Part shown: piece by piece, positions 1-7,901 of the stretch | How the letters are laid out: every line of letters starts with the position of its first letter | How positions within the stretch are numbered: position 1 is the first letter of the stretch | From: Deltaproteobacteria bacterium | Lineage (GTDB): Bacteria > Desulfobacterota > DSM-4660 > Desulfatiglandales > HGW-15 | Length of the DNA: 48,946 bases | Assembly (NCBI GenBank): GCA_016931115.1 | Contig: JAFGFM010000032.1 | Coordinates: 1-48,946 of the forward strand | Reading direction: 5' to 3' | Translations under genes and position numbers: made by a program | Notes under the pieces: model-generated | What the model saw: only the letters and a program-made list of their open reading frames with translations | What the model was told of the DNA's origin: nothing | Database searches by the model: none

Positions 1-550
1 TTCCCCAGACCGGACCGGGGATATACTGAATTCGGATGCCCGGCATGCCGTAGTTATAGGCTACCTCTACTTCCTGTGGAGCGAATTCGCTCAGGAGTAC
101 AGGCACTGAAGGTTTTTGTAATTTGGATTCCAAGTCGATTGCGAGGCGAACTGCCCCGGGAGCGCACACACTTCAATGCCCCACCCCGAGAATCACGGCG
201 TCTGCTTTCTCTTTGATCTCCGCCATCACGTTCTGAGGAATGTTGTCCATCCCTGCACGAGACATCACCATGTTAGTTTTCGGATAGTTGTCCTTGAACC
301 AGTTGCCTATCTCTTCCAGAAGGCGTCCAGAATTTGGAAAGCCGGTATTAATCAGGTAGATTGTTTTGCCGTCCAGGGTGTCCAGACGCGGGGCCATCTG
401 CTTTACTTCGATTGGCGGGGGGGTCCCCAAGGGGTTAAGCACCGTTATTACGGGCTCCTTTTCGGTTGCTGCGAGCGCACCTGACGGGATGTTAATGCTG
501 AAAAACATTCCGAGGCAGATGGCTGCAATTAACATTTTACGTAATTTCAT
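1..550 (-). CDS. Exported UGSC-like selenoprotein, 3' end outside the window
   Basis: Starts at ATG 550, with GGAGG at 563-559; an in-frame TTG 15 bases further upstream lacks such a site. Residues 1-28 form a signal peptide ending in ALAA, so the product is exported. The mature part resembles the UGSC family of (seleno)proteins (recognised from memory): LNPLG, then APRLDTLDGKT, a GFPN segment, and DAVILGVGH just before codon 126. Codon 126 is an in-frame TGA (175-173) at the position where the family carries selenocysteine. Reading stays open for 57 more codons to the window edge and gives GVGH-U-SVC-APG, a UxxC redox-like motif where the family norm is UGSC. A conventional gene caller would end the gene at 173. 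Its function is not known to me. The alternative is a nonsense mutation, which the intact, family-like downstream frame makes less likely. A strong promoter lies at 652-680. Confidence 0.8.
140..175 (-). promoter_or_regulatory. Selenocysteine UGA with candidate bacterial SECIS hairpin
   Basis: Minus-strand TGA at 175-173 is followed, 20 bases later, by a small loop AGTTC (152-148) closed by CGGGGC (158-153) pairing with GCCTCG (147-142), one pair being G-U. Bacterial SECIS elements are hairpins within the coding sequence shortly after the UGA, with a G at the start of the apical loop. Here G is the second loop base. A competing lower stem TGCG/CGCA (166-163 with 143-140) is also possible. The structure was judged by eye only. 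Confidence 0.55.
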
Positions 551-651
551 GCCTGATTCCTCCAATAAAAAAGTTTATTTACATTACCTTCTTCGGGTCA
601 TGAGATTTCAATATCTCTAACCCTTTTTTAGGACAAAAATATTTGAGAGGT

Positions 652-680
652 ATAATATTGTTGTAGCTGCTATTTGTCAA
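652..680 (-). promoter_or_regulatory. Sigma-70-type promoter of the selenoprotein gene
   Basis: On the minus strand TTGACA (680-675) and TATTAT (657-652) are separated by exactly 17 bases. This predicts a start of transcription near 645 and a leader of about 95 bases before the ATG at 550. It is one of the best promoter matches in the window. Confidence 0.65.
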
Positions 681-829
681 GCAAGGAAGCATTATGGGCC
701 ATTAATAATAATTTGGAACTAAAAATTAATTTTATTGCCTCGATTATGCAGGTTTTAGTGATAAAATGGCTTAATAAAAACCTGATAAATTAATGCATTT
801 TATTTGTAGAGGCATGCCCACCGATATTC

Positions 830-857
830 GTAGAGACAAGGCATGCCTTGTCTCTAC
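830..857. repeat. 28-base perfect palindrome, family P1, copy 1
   Basis: Two 14-base arms, GTAGAGACAAGGCA followed directly by its reverse complement. The same 28 bases recur exactly at 5762-5789 and with one change at 47589-47616. With no loop it would form a cruciform or a long RNA hairpin. It lies between the SDR gene (ends 910, minus strand) and the selenoprotein promoter, so it could also act as a processing or termination hairpin. Confidence 0.85.
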
Positions 858-909
858 AGTAGCTGCCAGAATCGGATATTTTTATTTCCTGATTTTCGAA
901 ATAAAATAA

Positions 910-1728
910 TTATGCGCCCCAGTTAACCCCGACATTGCTCAGGGCTGCGCCGGAGACATCAACAACAGATGCGCCACCGTCTACCAGTATGGTGGCGGCT
1001 GTCATAAATGATGACTCATCACCAGCCAGAAAATTACATATGCCGCACATCTCTTCGGGTTTTGCCACCCTTCTAAGGGGCAGGGGTTTTGACATAACCG
1101 CAAATGCGCCGTCCAGGTCTGTGTTCATGGCCTTTGCAAGCCCCTGGAGTGAATCTTCAAGCATCTTTGTCCTGGTTGCGCCAGGGCATACAACATTTAC
1201 CCTGATCTTCTGCGGGCCGTAATCAAGGGCAACCTGTTTGGTAAGCATGATAAGGCCAGCCTTTGTTGTGCAGTAGGGTGCCATGCCCGGCAATGCAACT
1301 GTCCCGCCAAGTGATGCAATGTTAATAATGGAACCGCCGCCGTTTGCTATCATGTGAGGAATAACCTTTTTCATGGTTAAAAATGGGCCTGTCAGGTTGG
1401 TATCCATAACCTCCTGCCAAATTTTGGGGTCAAGGTCTACAACCGTTCCACCCGGGTCAATACCTGCATTATTAACGAGGACATCGATCCTGCCGCCAAA
1501 TTTAATGGTTGCATCCATCATCCTCTGGATGTCATCAAGGCTTGTTACACTCCCAGCGCATATTGTTATTTGATCCTTTGGGAAACCTGCTGCAACCTTT
1601 TCAAGTTTATCCTTGCTTCTGCCTGTTATACAGACCTTTGCGCCCTCTTTGATTAATCCACCGGCTATTGCCGTTCCGATACCGGAACCTCCTCCAGTTA
1701 CTAGTGCGGTTTTACCTTTGAGTTTCAT
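910..1728 (-). CDS. Short-chain dehydrogenase/reductase (SDR)
   Basis: A 272-residue classical SDR, expected to be a cytosolic NAD(P)-dependent oxidoreductase acting on a hydroxyl or keto group. Visible motifs are the cofactor-binding TGGGSGIG (residues 11-18), NNAG (86-89), the catalytic Ser139, Tyr152 and Lys156 (YxxxK), and Asn111, in their usual order and spacing. Length is normal for the family. The start is supported by AGGAGG seven bases before the ATG at 1728. GRS at 36-38 after the second strand may favour NADP, but this is weak. The substrate cannot be inferred, since the neighbours (a selenoprotein and a spermidine-synthase-like gene) give no pathway. Confidence 0.9.
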   Translation of the reverse strand: MKLKGKTALVTGGGSGIGTAIAGGLIKEGAKVCITGRSKDKLEKVAAGFPKDQITICAGSVTSLDDIQRMMDATIKFGGRIDVLVNNAGIDPGGTVVDLDPKIWQEVMDTNLTGPFLTMKKVIPHMIANGGGSIINIASLGGTVALPGMAPYCTTKAGLIMLTKQVALDYGPQKIRVNVVCPGATRTKMLEDSLQGLAKAMNTDLDGAFAVMSKPLPLRRVAKPEEMCGICNFLAGDESSFMTAATILVDGGASVVDVSGAALSNVGVNWGA

Positions 1729-1835
1729 TATATTGCCTCCTTTTAAGATTATGCCCGGTGATTAAAATACCCCGGACGTGGTTACAGGGTAATTACCTGC
1801 AGATTGGAAATCTGGGCCTACACTAAACCCAAATG

Positions 1836-1877
1836 ATTCAAAATTCAAGATTCAAAGTTCAAGATTCAAAATTCAAG
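1836..1877. repeat. Short tandem TTCAA-type repeats
   Basis: Six degenerate repeats of about 7 bases built on ATTCAAA/ATTCAAG lie directly after the stop codon of the spermidine-synthase-like gene. Similar TTCAAAGTT/TTCAATGTT sequences recur at 37788-37903 and 43399-43433. No gene is present. Confidence 0.6.
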
Positions 1878-1884
1878 GAAAAGA

Positions 1885-2802
1885 CTAAGAATCCTTAATG
1901 TCAGTAAGTATCTTTGCAGAGATCTTTGGCGCATATCTCGGCCTGAATTGTCTCGCCACAGAGAGCATGCTGAATGAAAAGTGATACAACTCCTGAAGTG
2001 CATGCGCCCTCTCTTCTATGCCCTTTTTAACAATATCAGGGGCATCAGGCGCAGGTGATATAAAGACCGCATTCTGTGCGATGCCGCCCATAAAGAGATA
2101 ACACCTTTTAAATACCCGCCTGTAGGTCTTGAGCATTGAATGGAAGAGCCTGTTATCTATAAGCACATTTGCTGCCACTACACCCTTTGTGTCAAGCACC
2201 TGTATAACCTCCTTTAAAAACTCCTTTGTAATGAGGTGCACGGGTATCGAATTGCTGTTGAATGCATCCAGAATCACCATATCATATCTTTTACCTGAGG
2301 TATCATGAGCCCTGTTTTGTATAAAGGAACGGCCGTCTCCAATATGGATCTTTATCAGTTTGCCGGGGGTGAACATAAAAAAACGTTCAGCCACCTCAAC
2401 CACATCAGGGTCTATATCCACCACATCGATCTGTGCATCAGGGATATACCGGCTTATCGCACGGGGAAGCGCCCCGCCCCCAAGTCCGATAATGAGCACC
2501 TTAAAGGGTTTATCATTTACAAAAAGGGCGGCAAAGATAAGCCTCGTATATTCGAGCAGGAGATAATCCGGGTCATTCAGGTCTATACGGGACTGTTTTC
2601 CATCATCATGGCCGCTGCCAAGGCGTAATGTCCTGATAGACCCCTCTTCATAGACCATAATATGGTGATATTTGCTGATCTTTTCATAGATAAGCTCTTC
2701 ACCTTTTAATCTGAAGGCAAAAAGCATCACTGAAAAAAAGGCAATGGCAATAATCAGTATAGAAAATATAAGTAGATCTGTTGACAAAAGCACCACCGAC
2801 AT
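1885..2802 (-). CDS. Membrane-anchored spermidine-synthase-like protein
   Basis: A 305-residue protein if started at ATG 2802, which has AAGGA about ten bases upstream; an earlier in-frame start at 2898 would run into the start of the divergent mqnL gene. The N-terminus carries one hydrophobic segment (LLIFSILIIAIAFFSVML), followed by a spermidine-synthase/methyltransferase-type Rossmann domain: glycine-rich LIIGLGGGALPRAI, the acidic DVVDIDPDVVEVA strand, and DAFNSNSIPVHLITKEF. The family transfers aminopropyl groups to putrescine, but many membrane-linked members in bacteria have no proven reaction, so polyamine synthesis is only one possibility. It is divergent from the menaquinone operon, with an AT-rich gap of about 70 bases between them. 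Confidence 0.8.
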   Translation of the reverse strand: MSVVLLSTDLLIFSILIIAIAFFSVMLFAFRLKGEELIYEKISKYHHIMVYEEGSIRTLRLGSGHDDGKQSRIDLNDPDYLLLEYTRLIFAALFVNDKPFKVLIIGLGGGALPRAISRYIPDAQIDVVDIDPDVVEVAERFFMFTPGKLIKIHIGDGRSFIQNRAHDTSGKRYDMVILDAFNSNSIPVHLITKEFLKEVIQVLDTKGVVAANVLIDNRLFHSMLKTYRRVFKRCYLFMGGIAQNAVFISPAPDAPDIVKKGIEERAHALQELYHFSFSMLSVARQFRPRYAPKISAKILTDIKDS

Positions 2803-2874
2803 TAAGGTTTTTTCCTTTGCTTTGATATCTACCTTATTATATAAAATTTTCAAAACATAAAATTGAGGAGCCAT

Positions 2875-4320
2875 ATGTCCTTTAAAAACCTGAACCAATT
2901 TATATCTGCCCTTGAGAAGACCGGCGAACTGAGGAGGGTCACAGCAGAGGTGGACCCCTATCTGGAGATAACAGAGATTGCCGACAGGATGAGCAAGATG
3001 AGTGGCCCGGCCATCCTCTTTGAAAAGACAAAGGGCTCAAGCTTTCCCCTGCTGATAAACGCCTTTGGCAGTTTCAGGAGGATGGAGATGGCCTTAAACT
3101 GCACCTCCCTTGATGACATAGGTAAAAGGATAGAGTCTCTTATAAAGATGCAGCCCCCATCAGGGTTGTTTGAAAAGATCAAATTGCTCCTTACACTTAA
3201 GGAGATCGCTGATTTTATCCCGAAAAAGGTAAAACGCGGCCCCTGCAAGGAGAGGGTTTTTGATTCAGAATCTGCTCTTCTTGACATGCTACCCATACTT
3301 ACATGCTGGCCCTCTGACGGCGGCCCATTTATTACCCTCCCGATTGTTATAACAAAAGACCCAGATACAGGTGTACATAACTATGGCATGTATCGAATGC
3401 ACAAGTATGATAAGGCAACAACAGGTATGCACTGGCAGTATAATAAAGATGGCACGCGCCATTTTGACAAGTATAAGAACATGGGTAAAAGGATGGAGGT
3501 CGCAGTTGCCCTTGGCGGCTCTCCTGCGGTTACATATGCTGCATCAGCGCCTTTGCCGCCCGATATCGATGAACTCATGCTTGCAGGGTTTTTAAACTCA
3601 GGACCGGTTGAGATAGTTAAGTGTGAGACCGTTGACCTCTATGTGCCGGCTGAGTCTGACTTTATCATTGAGGGTTATGTTGACACCAATGAGGAGAGGA
3701 TGGAGGGCCCGTTCGGCGACCATACAGGCTTTTATTCTGCGGCAGATATGTACCCGGTATTTCATGTCACCTGCATTACCTGCAGGAACGATGCGGTCTA
3801 TCCTGCAACCATCGTTGGTAAGCCCCCAATGGAAGACTGCTACATGGCAAAGGCCACAGAGCGGATATTTCTGCCTATTATTAAAATGATCCTGCCTGAG
3901 ATAAAAGACATAGAACTACCAATAGAGGGTGTATTCCATAACTGCGCCCTTGTGAGTATTGATAAAAGATATGCCGGTCAGGCTAAAAAGGTGATTAACG
4001 CACTGTGGGGGCTTGGGCAGTTTTCATCAACCAAGTTTATTGCTGTGTTTGACAAGGATATAGACCTGAGGGATTCAGGCACTGTTCTGTGGAAGCTCCT
4101 TAATAATGTTGACCCGGGAAGGGACCTGATCTTTTCACAGGGGCCGCTTGATGCCCTTGACCACTCTGCATCATATGCAAATTTCGGGGGCAAGATGGGT
4201 ATAGATGCCACCAGAAAGAGCCGTGAAGAGGGTATGGGCAGGGAATGGCCGGAGGAGATAGTCATGACCCCCGATGTAAAGGCCCTTGTGGAGAGGCGAT
4301 GGAAGGAATATGGATTTTAA
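2875..4320 (+). CDS. mqnL: UbiD-like decarboxylase of the futalosine pathway (MqnL)
   Basis: A 481-residue UbiD-family protein, normal length. The family uses prenylated FMN to decarboxylate aromatic acids; in futalosine-pathway clusters this member is thought to remove the carboxyl group from the prenylated naphthoate ring on the way to demethylmenaquinone. The signature EGPFGDHTGFY and an N-terminal LRRVTAEVDP segment are visible. The start at ATG 2875 is fixed by GAGGAG at 2865-2870; an upstream in-frame TTG is less likely. It is the first gene of the mqn operon and overlaps mqnP by 11 bases. Its flavin cofactor is made by the UbiX-like gene two places downstream, which supports the role. 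Confidence 0.9.
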   Translation: MSFKNLNQFISALEKTGELRRVTAEVDPYLEITEIADRMSKMSGPAILFEKTKGSSFPLLINAFGSFRRMEMALNCTSLDDIGKRIESLIKMQPPSGLFEKIKLLLTLKEIADFIPKKVKRGPCKERVFDSESALLDMLPILTCWPSDGGPFITLPIVITKDPDTGVHNYGMYRMHKYDKATTGMHWQYNKDGTRHFDKYKNMGKRMEVAVALGGSPAVTYAASAPLPPDIDELMLAGFLNSGPVEIVKCETVDLYVPAESDFIIEGYVDTNEERMEGPFGDHTGFYSAADMYPVFHVTCITCRNDAVYPATIVGKPPMEDCYMAKATERIFLPIIKMILPEIKDIELPIEGVFHNCALVSIDKRYAGQAKKVINALWGLGQFSSTKFIAVFDKDIDLRDSGTVLWKLLNNVDPGRDLIFSQGPLDALDHSASYANFGGKMGIDATRKSREEGMGREWPEEIVMTPDVKALVERRWKEYGF

Positions 4321-5149
4321 GATGTTTTCAGAGCTGATACTTATTGAGCAGACCCTTTTTACCCTCCCCTTTGCATACCTGGGCCTCCTCTTTGCGGGAG
4401 GGGGAACATTTAAGAATTGGCTTCTTGTTACCATTGCACTTCTGGCTGCCCGCACATCCGGGATGTCATTCAACAGGGTGATAGACGTTAATATAGATAA
4501 AGAAAATCCCAGGACAAAAGAAAGGGTGCTGCCAAGGGGTGATGCAAAACCTCTTACTGTCTGGCTGATTGCAATTATATCGGCCCTTGTGCTGATTGCA
4601 GCATCATACATGCTTAACAGGTTCTGTTTTTATCTCTCTTTTTTTGCGGTGTTTCTGCTTTTTACCTACTCTTATCTAAAGAGGTTTTCATCATCCTCCC
4701 ATTTTTACTTAGGTTTTGTGGAGGCGGCTGCGCCCGTTGGGGGGTATCTTGCGGTTACCGGTGCATTTGCATTTACCCCATTTCTCTTAGGATTTGTTAT
4801 AATGGCGTGGATAGCAGGGCTTGATATCATTTATGCCATTCAGGACAGGGAGTTTGATGAAAAGGCAGGGCTGCACTCCATGCCGGTTAAGGTGGGGATT
4901 AAAAATGCAATTAATCTATCCGGGATCTGTTATGCATGCTCATTTGCGGGGATGCTCTTTGCCGGCTTCACGGGTAATATGAAGTGGCCCTACTGGATTG
5001 CAATATTGCCTGTGGGTGTTATATTTGTCTATCACCAGATACTCGGCAGGTCAGGAAGGCTCGGGGAGAGATACTCAAGGCTGTTTAAAAGCAATATGCT
5101 TATTTCGCCTCTGCTTTTAGCCGGGACATGGGCATCCATATTAATATAA
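4310..5149 (+). CDS. mqnP: UbiA-family prenyltransferase (MqnP)
   Basis: A 279-residue polytopic inner-membrane prenyltransferase that attaches the isoprenoid tail to 1,4-dihydroxy-6-naphthoate. The first aspartate-rich motif appears as NRVIDVNID (residues 55-63) and the second as DIIYAIQDREFD (172-183). About eight hydrophobic segments surround them. The start ATG at 4310 lies inside the end of mqnL with AAGGA just upstream, implying translational coupling. The placement between UbiD-like and UbiX-like genes and the mqn genes below favours menaquinone over ubiquinone or heme O synthesis. Confidence 0.9.
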   Translation: MDFKMFSELILIEQTLFTLPFAYLGLLFAGGGTFKNWLLVTIALLAARTSGMSFNRVIDVNIDKENPRTKERVLPRGDAKPLTVWLIAIISALVLIAASYMLNRFCFYLSFFAVFLLFTYSYLKRFSSSSHFYLGFVEAAAPVGGYLAVTGAFAFTPFLLGFVIMAWIAGLDIIYAIQDREFDEKAGLHSMPVKVGIKNAINLSGICYACSFAGMLFAGFTGNMKWPYWIAILPVGVIFVYHQILGRSGRLGERYSRLFKSNMLISPLLLAGTWASILI

Positions 5150-5165
5150 GAGGAAAGGGGCTTAC

Positions 5166-5759
5166 ATGATTGTTGTAGCAATAACAGGGGCAAGCGGGCC
5201 AATAATAGGCATAAGGCTCATGGAAGAGCTCCTTAAGGGGGGCGAGGCTGTTACAGGAATCGCCTCAAAAGGCAGCCTTAAGATCATGGAACATGAGATC
5301 TCCTGCCCCATATCAGATAGCTTCCCTTTAAGCGGGATACTTGAACAAAGGGGAAATGTGGCTGACCTTACAAATTTCAGGGAGTATGATAACAAAAATT
5401 TCAATGCCTCATGTGCAAGCGGGACATCTGCATTTGAGTCAATCGTGGTTGCGCCATGCTCTATGAAGAGCCTTTCTGCCATAGCAAACGGCTATGCTGA
5501 TAACCTCATAACAAGGGCATGCGATGTTGCGCTCAAGGAGAGAAAAAGGTGTATTATTGTGCCCAGGGAAACCCCTTTTAACCTGATCCACCTGGAAAAC
5601 ATGAGAAAGGCAACCCTTGCAGGGGCTGTTATTGCCCCTCCCATACCGGGCTTTTATACAATGCCCCAGACAGCGGCGGATATTGTGGATTTTGTTGTCG
5701 GGAAGATACTTAATCTGCTTGGTAAAAGACATGACCTTTTTAAGGGTTGGGGAGAATGA
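5166..5759 (+). CDS. mqnM: UbiX-like flavin prenyltransferase (MqnM)
   Basis: A 197-residue flavoprotein that makes prenylated FMN from FMN and dimethylallyl phosphate, the cofactor needed by the UbiD-like MqnL. Motifs: GASG (residues 8-11), APCSMKSLSAIANGYADN, RETPFN and the late PGFYTMPQTAADIVDF, all typical of UbiX. The start has GGAAAGGGG just upstream. It follows mqnP by 16 bases. Two bases after its stop lies a perfect 28-base palindrome (5762-5789) that separates it from mqnE. Confidence 0.92.
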   Translation: MIVVAITGASGPIIGIRLMEELLKGGEAVTGIASKGSLKIMEHEISCPISDSFPLSGILEQRGNVADLTNFREYDNKNFNASCASGTSAFESIVVAPCSMKSLSAIANGYADNLITRACDVALKERKRCIIVPRETPFNLIHLENMRKATLAGAVIAPPIPGFYTMPQTAADIVDFVVGKILNLLGKRHDLFKGWGE

Positions 5760-5761
5760 CC

Positions 5762-5789
5762 GTAGAGACAAGGCATGCCTTGTCTCTAC
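5762..5789. repeat. 28-base perfect palindrome, family P1, copy 2
   Basis: Identical to 830-857. It sits between the mqnM stop (5759) and mqnE (5824), inside the operon. As RNA it would form a 14-pair hairpin with no loop to spare, so it might affect read-through or message stability. No U-run follows, and the same sequence occurs elsewhere, so I treat it as a dispersed repeat first. Confidence 0.85.
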
Positions 5790-5823
5790 AATTCAATGAA
5801 TACTATGTGTTTAATTATACGAA

Positions 5824-6942
5824 ATGAATTTAACAGACACTATAAAAGATAAAAGACTTAAAGAAGTTGCTGACAAGGTAGCAAACAGCATACCTGTGGA
5901 TGAAGCAGATGCCTTTGCGATGCTTACAACCAACAGCATACTTGACCTTGGCTCTATTGCGCACTTTATCAGGCAGAAGCTTCATGGCCGCAATGTATAT
6001 TACGGTGTAAACATGAACCTTAACTACACCAACATATGCGAGCTGCGCTGCCCCTTATGCGCATTTTCAAAGGACAAAGAAGAAGATGGGGGCTATACCC
6101 TCTCGCTAATGGAGATAGAAAAAAGGGTTTCAGAGGCGGTTAACGCAGGGATAGATGAGGTTCACATAGTAGGGGGTCTTAACCCTGACCTCAAGCTGGA
6201 TTACTTTGAGGAGATGCTCGCCCGGATCAAAAGGATAAAGCCTGATATCTTCATTGTGGCATTTACTGCTGTTGAGTATGACTACTTTTCAAAGTTAAAT
6301 AACCTGCCCCTTGAAACTGTGTTCAGGCGGCTGATGGATGCCGGGGTAAATGCCCTTCCGGGCGGAGGCGCGGAGATATTTGCACAGGATGTGAGGAACA
6401 TAATCGCCCCAAAAAAGATATCAGGAAAAAGATGGTTAAAGGTCATGGAAACAGCGCATGGGCTCGGGCTCAGGACAAACGCCACCATGCTATACAATCA
6501 CCTTGAACAGCCTCGCGATATAGTTGACCACCTGTTTCAGATCAGGGCGCTTCAGGATAAAACCGGTGGCTTTAAGGCATTTGTCCCCCTTGCCTTTCAC
6601 AAAGAAAACACAGCTATAAAGACAGATCGTTCAGGAACAACAACAGGATATGATGATATAAGGATTTATGCCGCGAGTCGTGTTGTGCTTCACAACATTC
6701 CACACATAAAGGCTTTGTGGATGTATCTTGGTGAAAAGATGGCACAGACAATGCTCCTCTTTGGCGCGGATGAGATGGGGGCTACATACTATAATGAAAA
6801 GGTTGTCCACGCGGCAGGGGCAAAGACACCGGACTTTGGTTCAGAGGGCTTTTTAAAAAGGCTCATAATGGACGCTGGCATGACACCTGTAAGGACAACT
6901 GCAGGCTATGGTGATAGAACAGACAGGGATGAGAGATTATGA
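5824..6942 (+). CDS. mqnE: Aminofutalosine synthase (MqnE), radical SAM
   Basis: A 372-residue radical SAM enzyme that joins 3-enolpyruvylbenzoate to the adenosyl radical, giving aminofutalosine. The [4Fe-4S] ligands are C72, C76 and C79 in CELRCPLC; the C-terminal half carries the MqnE/MqnC-type region ending in GAKTPDFGSEGF. It is distinguished from MqnC by sequence around GGGAEIF and by its position just before mqnA. No clear Shine-Dalgarno site precedes the ATG, and an in-frame TAA lies four codons upstream, so the start is fixed. It overlaps mqnA in an ATGA junction. Confidence 0.93.
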   Translation: MNLTDTIKDKRLKEVADKVANSIPVDEADAFAMLTTNSILDLGSIAHFIRQKLHGRNVYYGVNMNLNYTNICELRCPLCAFSKDKEEDGGYTLSLMEIEKRVSEAVNAGIDEVHIVGGLNPDLKLDYFEEMLARIKRIKPDIFIVAFTAVEYDYFSKLNNLPLETVFRRLMDAGVNALPGGGAEIFAQDVRNIIAPKKISGKRWLKVMETAHGLGLRTNATMLYNHLEQPRDIVDHLFQIRALQDKTGGFKAFVPLAFHKENTAIKTDRSGTTTGYDDIRIYAASRVVLHNIPHIKALWMYLGEKMAQTMLLFGADEMGATYYNEKVVHAAGAKTPDFGSEGFLKRLIMDAGMTPVRTTAGYGDRTDRDERL

Positions 6943-7748
6943 AGCTTGGATATATAGATTATTTGAACTGCTACCCATTTTACTATCACATGTTTGAACA
7001 CAAACCCCTTGAAGGAATTGAGGTTATCTCCAGATACCCAAACGACCTGAACCGTATGATGGTTGAAGGGGAACTTGATATGAGCGCAATATCCGCAGCA
7101 ACATACCCGATTATACAGGATAGGGCAGTGCTCTTGCCTGATTTCTGTCTCAGCTCAATTGGGTATGTGGGCTCCGTTATATTGAGAAGCAACTTGCCGA
7201 TCGAAGAGCTTCACGGGAAACGGGTCGGTCTCACAAGGGCCTCCCATACATCTGTATTATTGCTCAAGATGCTCCTTAAATCCTACTACCATGTTGAGCC
7301 TGAATATGTGCTTACAAAACCCAACCCATCAATGGATGGTCTGGATGCCGTGCTCATGATAGGTAATGAGGCAATGAAAGGAAGCAGCGCACCGGTCTCC
7401 TTTTCCTATGACCTCGGGGAGCTGTGGTTAAGAAAGACAGGTTATCCTGTAGTATTTGCGGTATTTGCCATAAATGAAAATTCCATTGAAAAATATATCG
7501 GCGAAATAGAAAGGGTAATTGAGTCATACCGGATCTCAATTGAATGCCTTGAAAAAGAGGTGGAAAAGGTGGTTGATGCTGCGCAACGTAAATACCCTGA
7601 TATTGCCTATGATGTTAAAGGCTATTATGAAACCTGCCTCCAGTTTAAATTTTCTGAAAGGCTGAAACAGGCACTTAAATTCTATTACGATAAGGCATTT
7701 GAGATGGGACTTTTCGAAGATAAAGTAAAAATTACCTATCTTGAATAA
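6939..7748 (+). CDS. mqnA: Chorismate dehydratase (MqnA)
   Basis: A 269-residue protein of the periplasmic-binding-protein fold that dehydrates chorismate to 3-enolpyruvylbenzoate, the first committed step of the futalosine route. Recognisable segments: N-terminal GYIDYLNCYPFYYH, SAISAATYP, and VGLTRASHTSVLLLK. It lacks a signal peptide, as expected for a cytosolic enzyme. Its ATG overlaps the mqnE stop (ATGA), so the two are translationally coupled. The operon is interrupted right after it by palindromic repeats and a GIY-YIG gene. Confidence 0.93.
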   Translation: MKLGYIDYLNCYPFYYHMFEHKPLEGIEVISRYPNDLNRMMVEGELDMSAISAATYPIIQDRAVLLPDFCLSSIGYVGSVILRSNLPIEELHGKRVGLTRASHTSVLLLKMLLKSYYHVEPEYVLTKPNPSMDGLDAVLMIGNEAMKGSSAPVSFSYDLGELWLRKTGYPVVFAVFAINENSIEKYIGEIERVIESYRISIECLEKEVEKVVDAAQRKYPDIAYDVKGYYETCLQFKFSERLKQALKFYYDKAFEMGLFEDKVKITYLE

Positions 7749-7801
7749 TAAAAGGTTTTATCTGGAAAGGCAAAGACTGGTGGCATCATTGAAATAAAAA
7801 A

Positions 7802-7833
7802 CCTGGATTCCCCGGTCAAGCCGGGGAATGACG
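7802..7833 (-). repeat. ATTCCCC-type palindromic repeat, family P2, copy 1 (inverted)
   Basis: Core arms ATTCCCCGG and CCGGGGAAT around a TCAAG centre (7807-7829). This reads as the reverse complement of the other copies, so it faces copy 3 across the GIY-YIG gene. It resembles in style the neisserial dRS3 repeats (ATTCCC, eight bases, GGGAAT). Confidence 0.8.
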
Positions 7834-7857
7834 AAAAAATGAATTTCGGTTATTATT

Positions 7858-7887
7858 GTCACACCCCAGCTTGACCGGGAAAACCAG
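7858..7887 (+). repeat. ATTCCCC-type palindromic repeat, family P2, copy 2 (degenerate)
   Basis: Contains GTCA, CAGCTTGACCGG and CCAG in the order of the family but has lost symmetry in the left arm. It lies 24 bases from copy 1 in the opposite orientation and ends just before the ribosome-binding site of the GIY-YIG gene. Confidence 0.6.
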
Positions 7888-7901
7888 AAGAGGGGTATCA
7901 A

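Larger units (their letters stand above)
551..909. other. Intergenic region: promoter, leader and palindromic repeats
   Basis: Between the SDR gene and the selenoprotein gene, both on the minus strand. It holds the promoter at 652-680, an AT-rich leader, the perfect palindrome at 830-857 just downstream of the SDR stop, and a partial relative of that repeat (TGTAGAGGCATGCCC, 806-820). No further gene was seen. Confidence 0.6.

Noticed and set aside
173-175. The TGA as an ordinary stop codon of a 125-residue protein
   Set aside because: The frame stays open for 57 more codons with family-like sequence, and the TGA is at the known selenocysteine position of the UGSC family. A nonsense mutation remains possible but is less likely.
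1836-1877. Repeat array resembling a small CRISPR
   Set aside because: The units are about 7 bases, contiguous and degenerate, with no spacers and no cas genes.
5762-5789. Operon terminator after mqnM
   Set aside because: The identical palindrome occurs in other contexts, lacks a U-run, and the downstream genes complete the same pathway.
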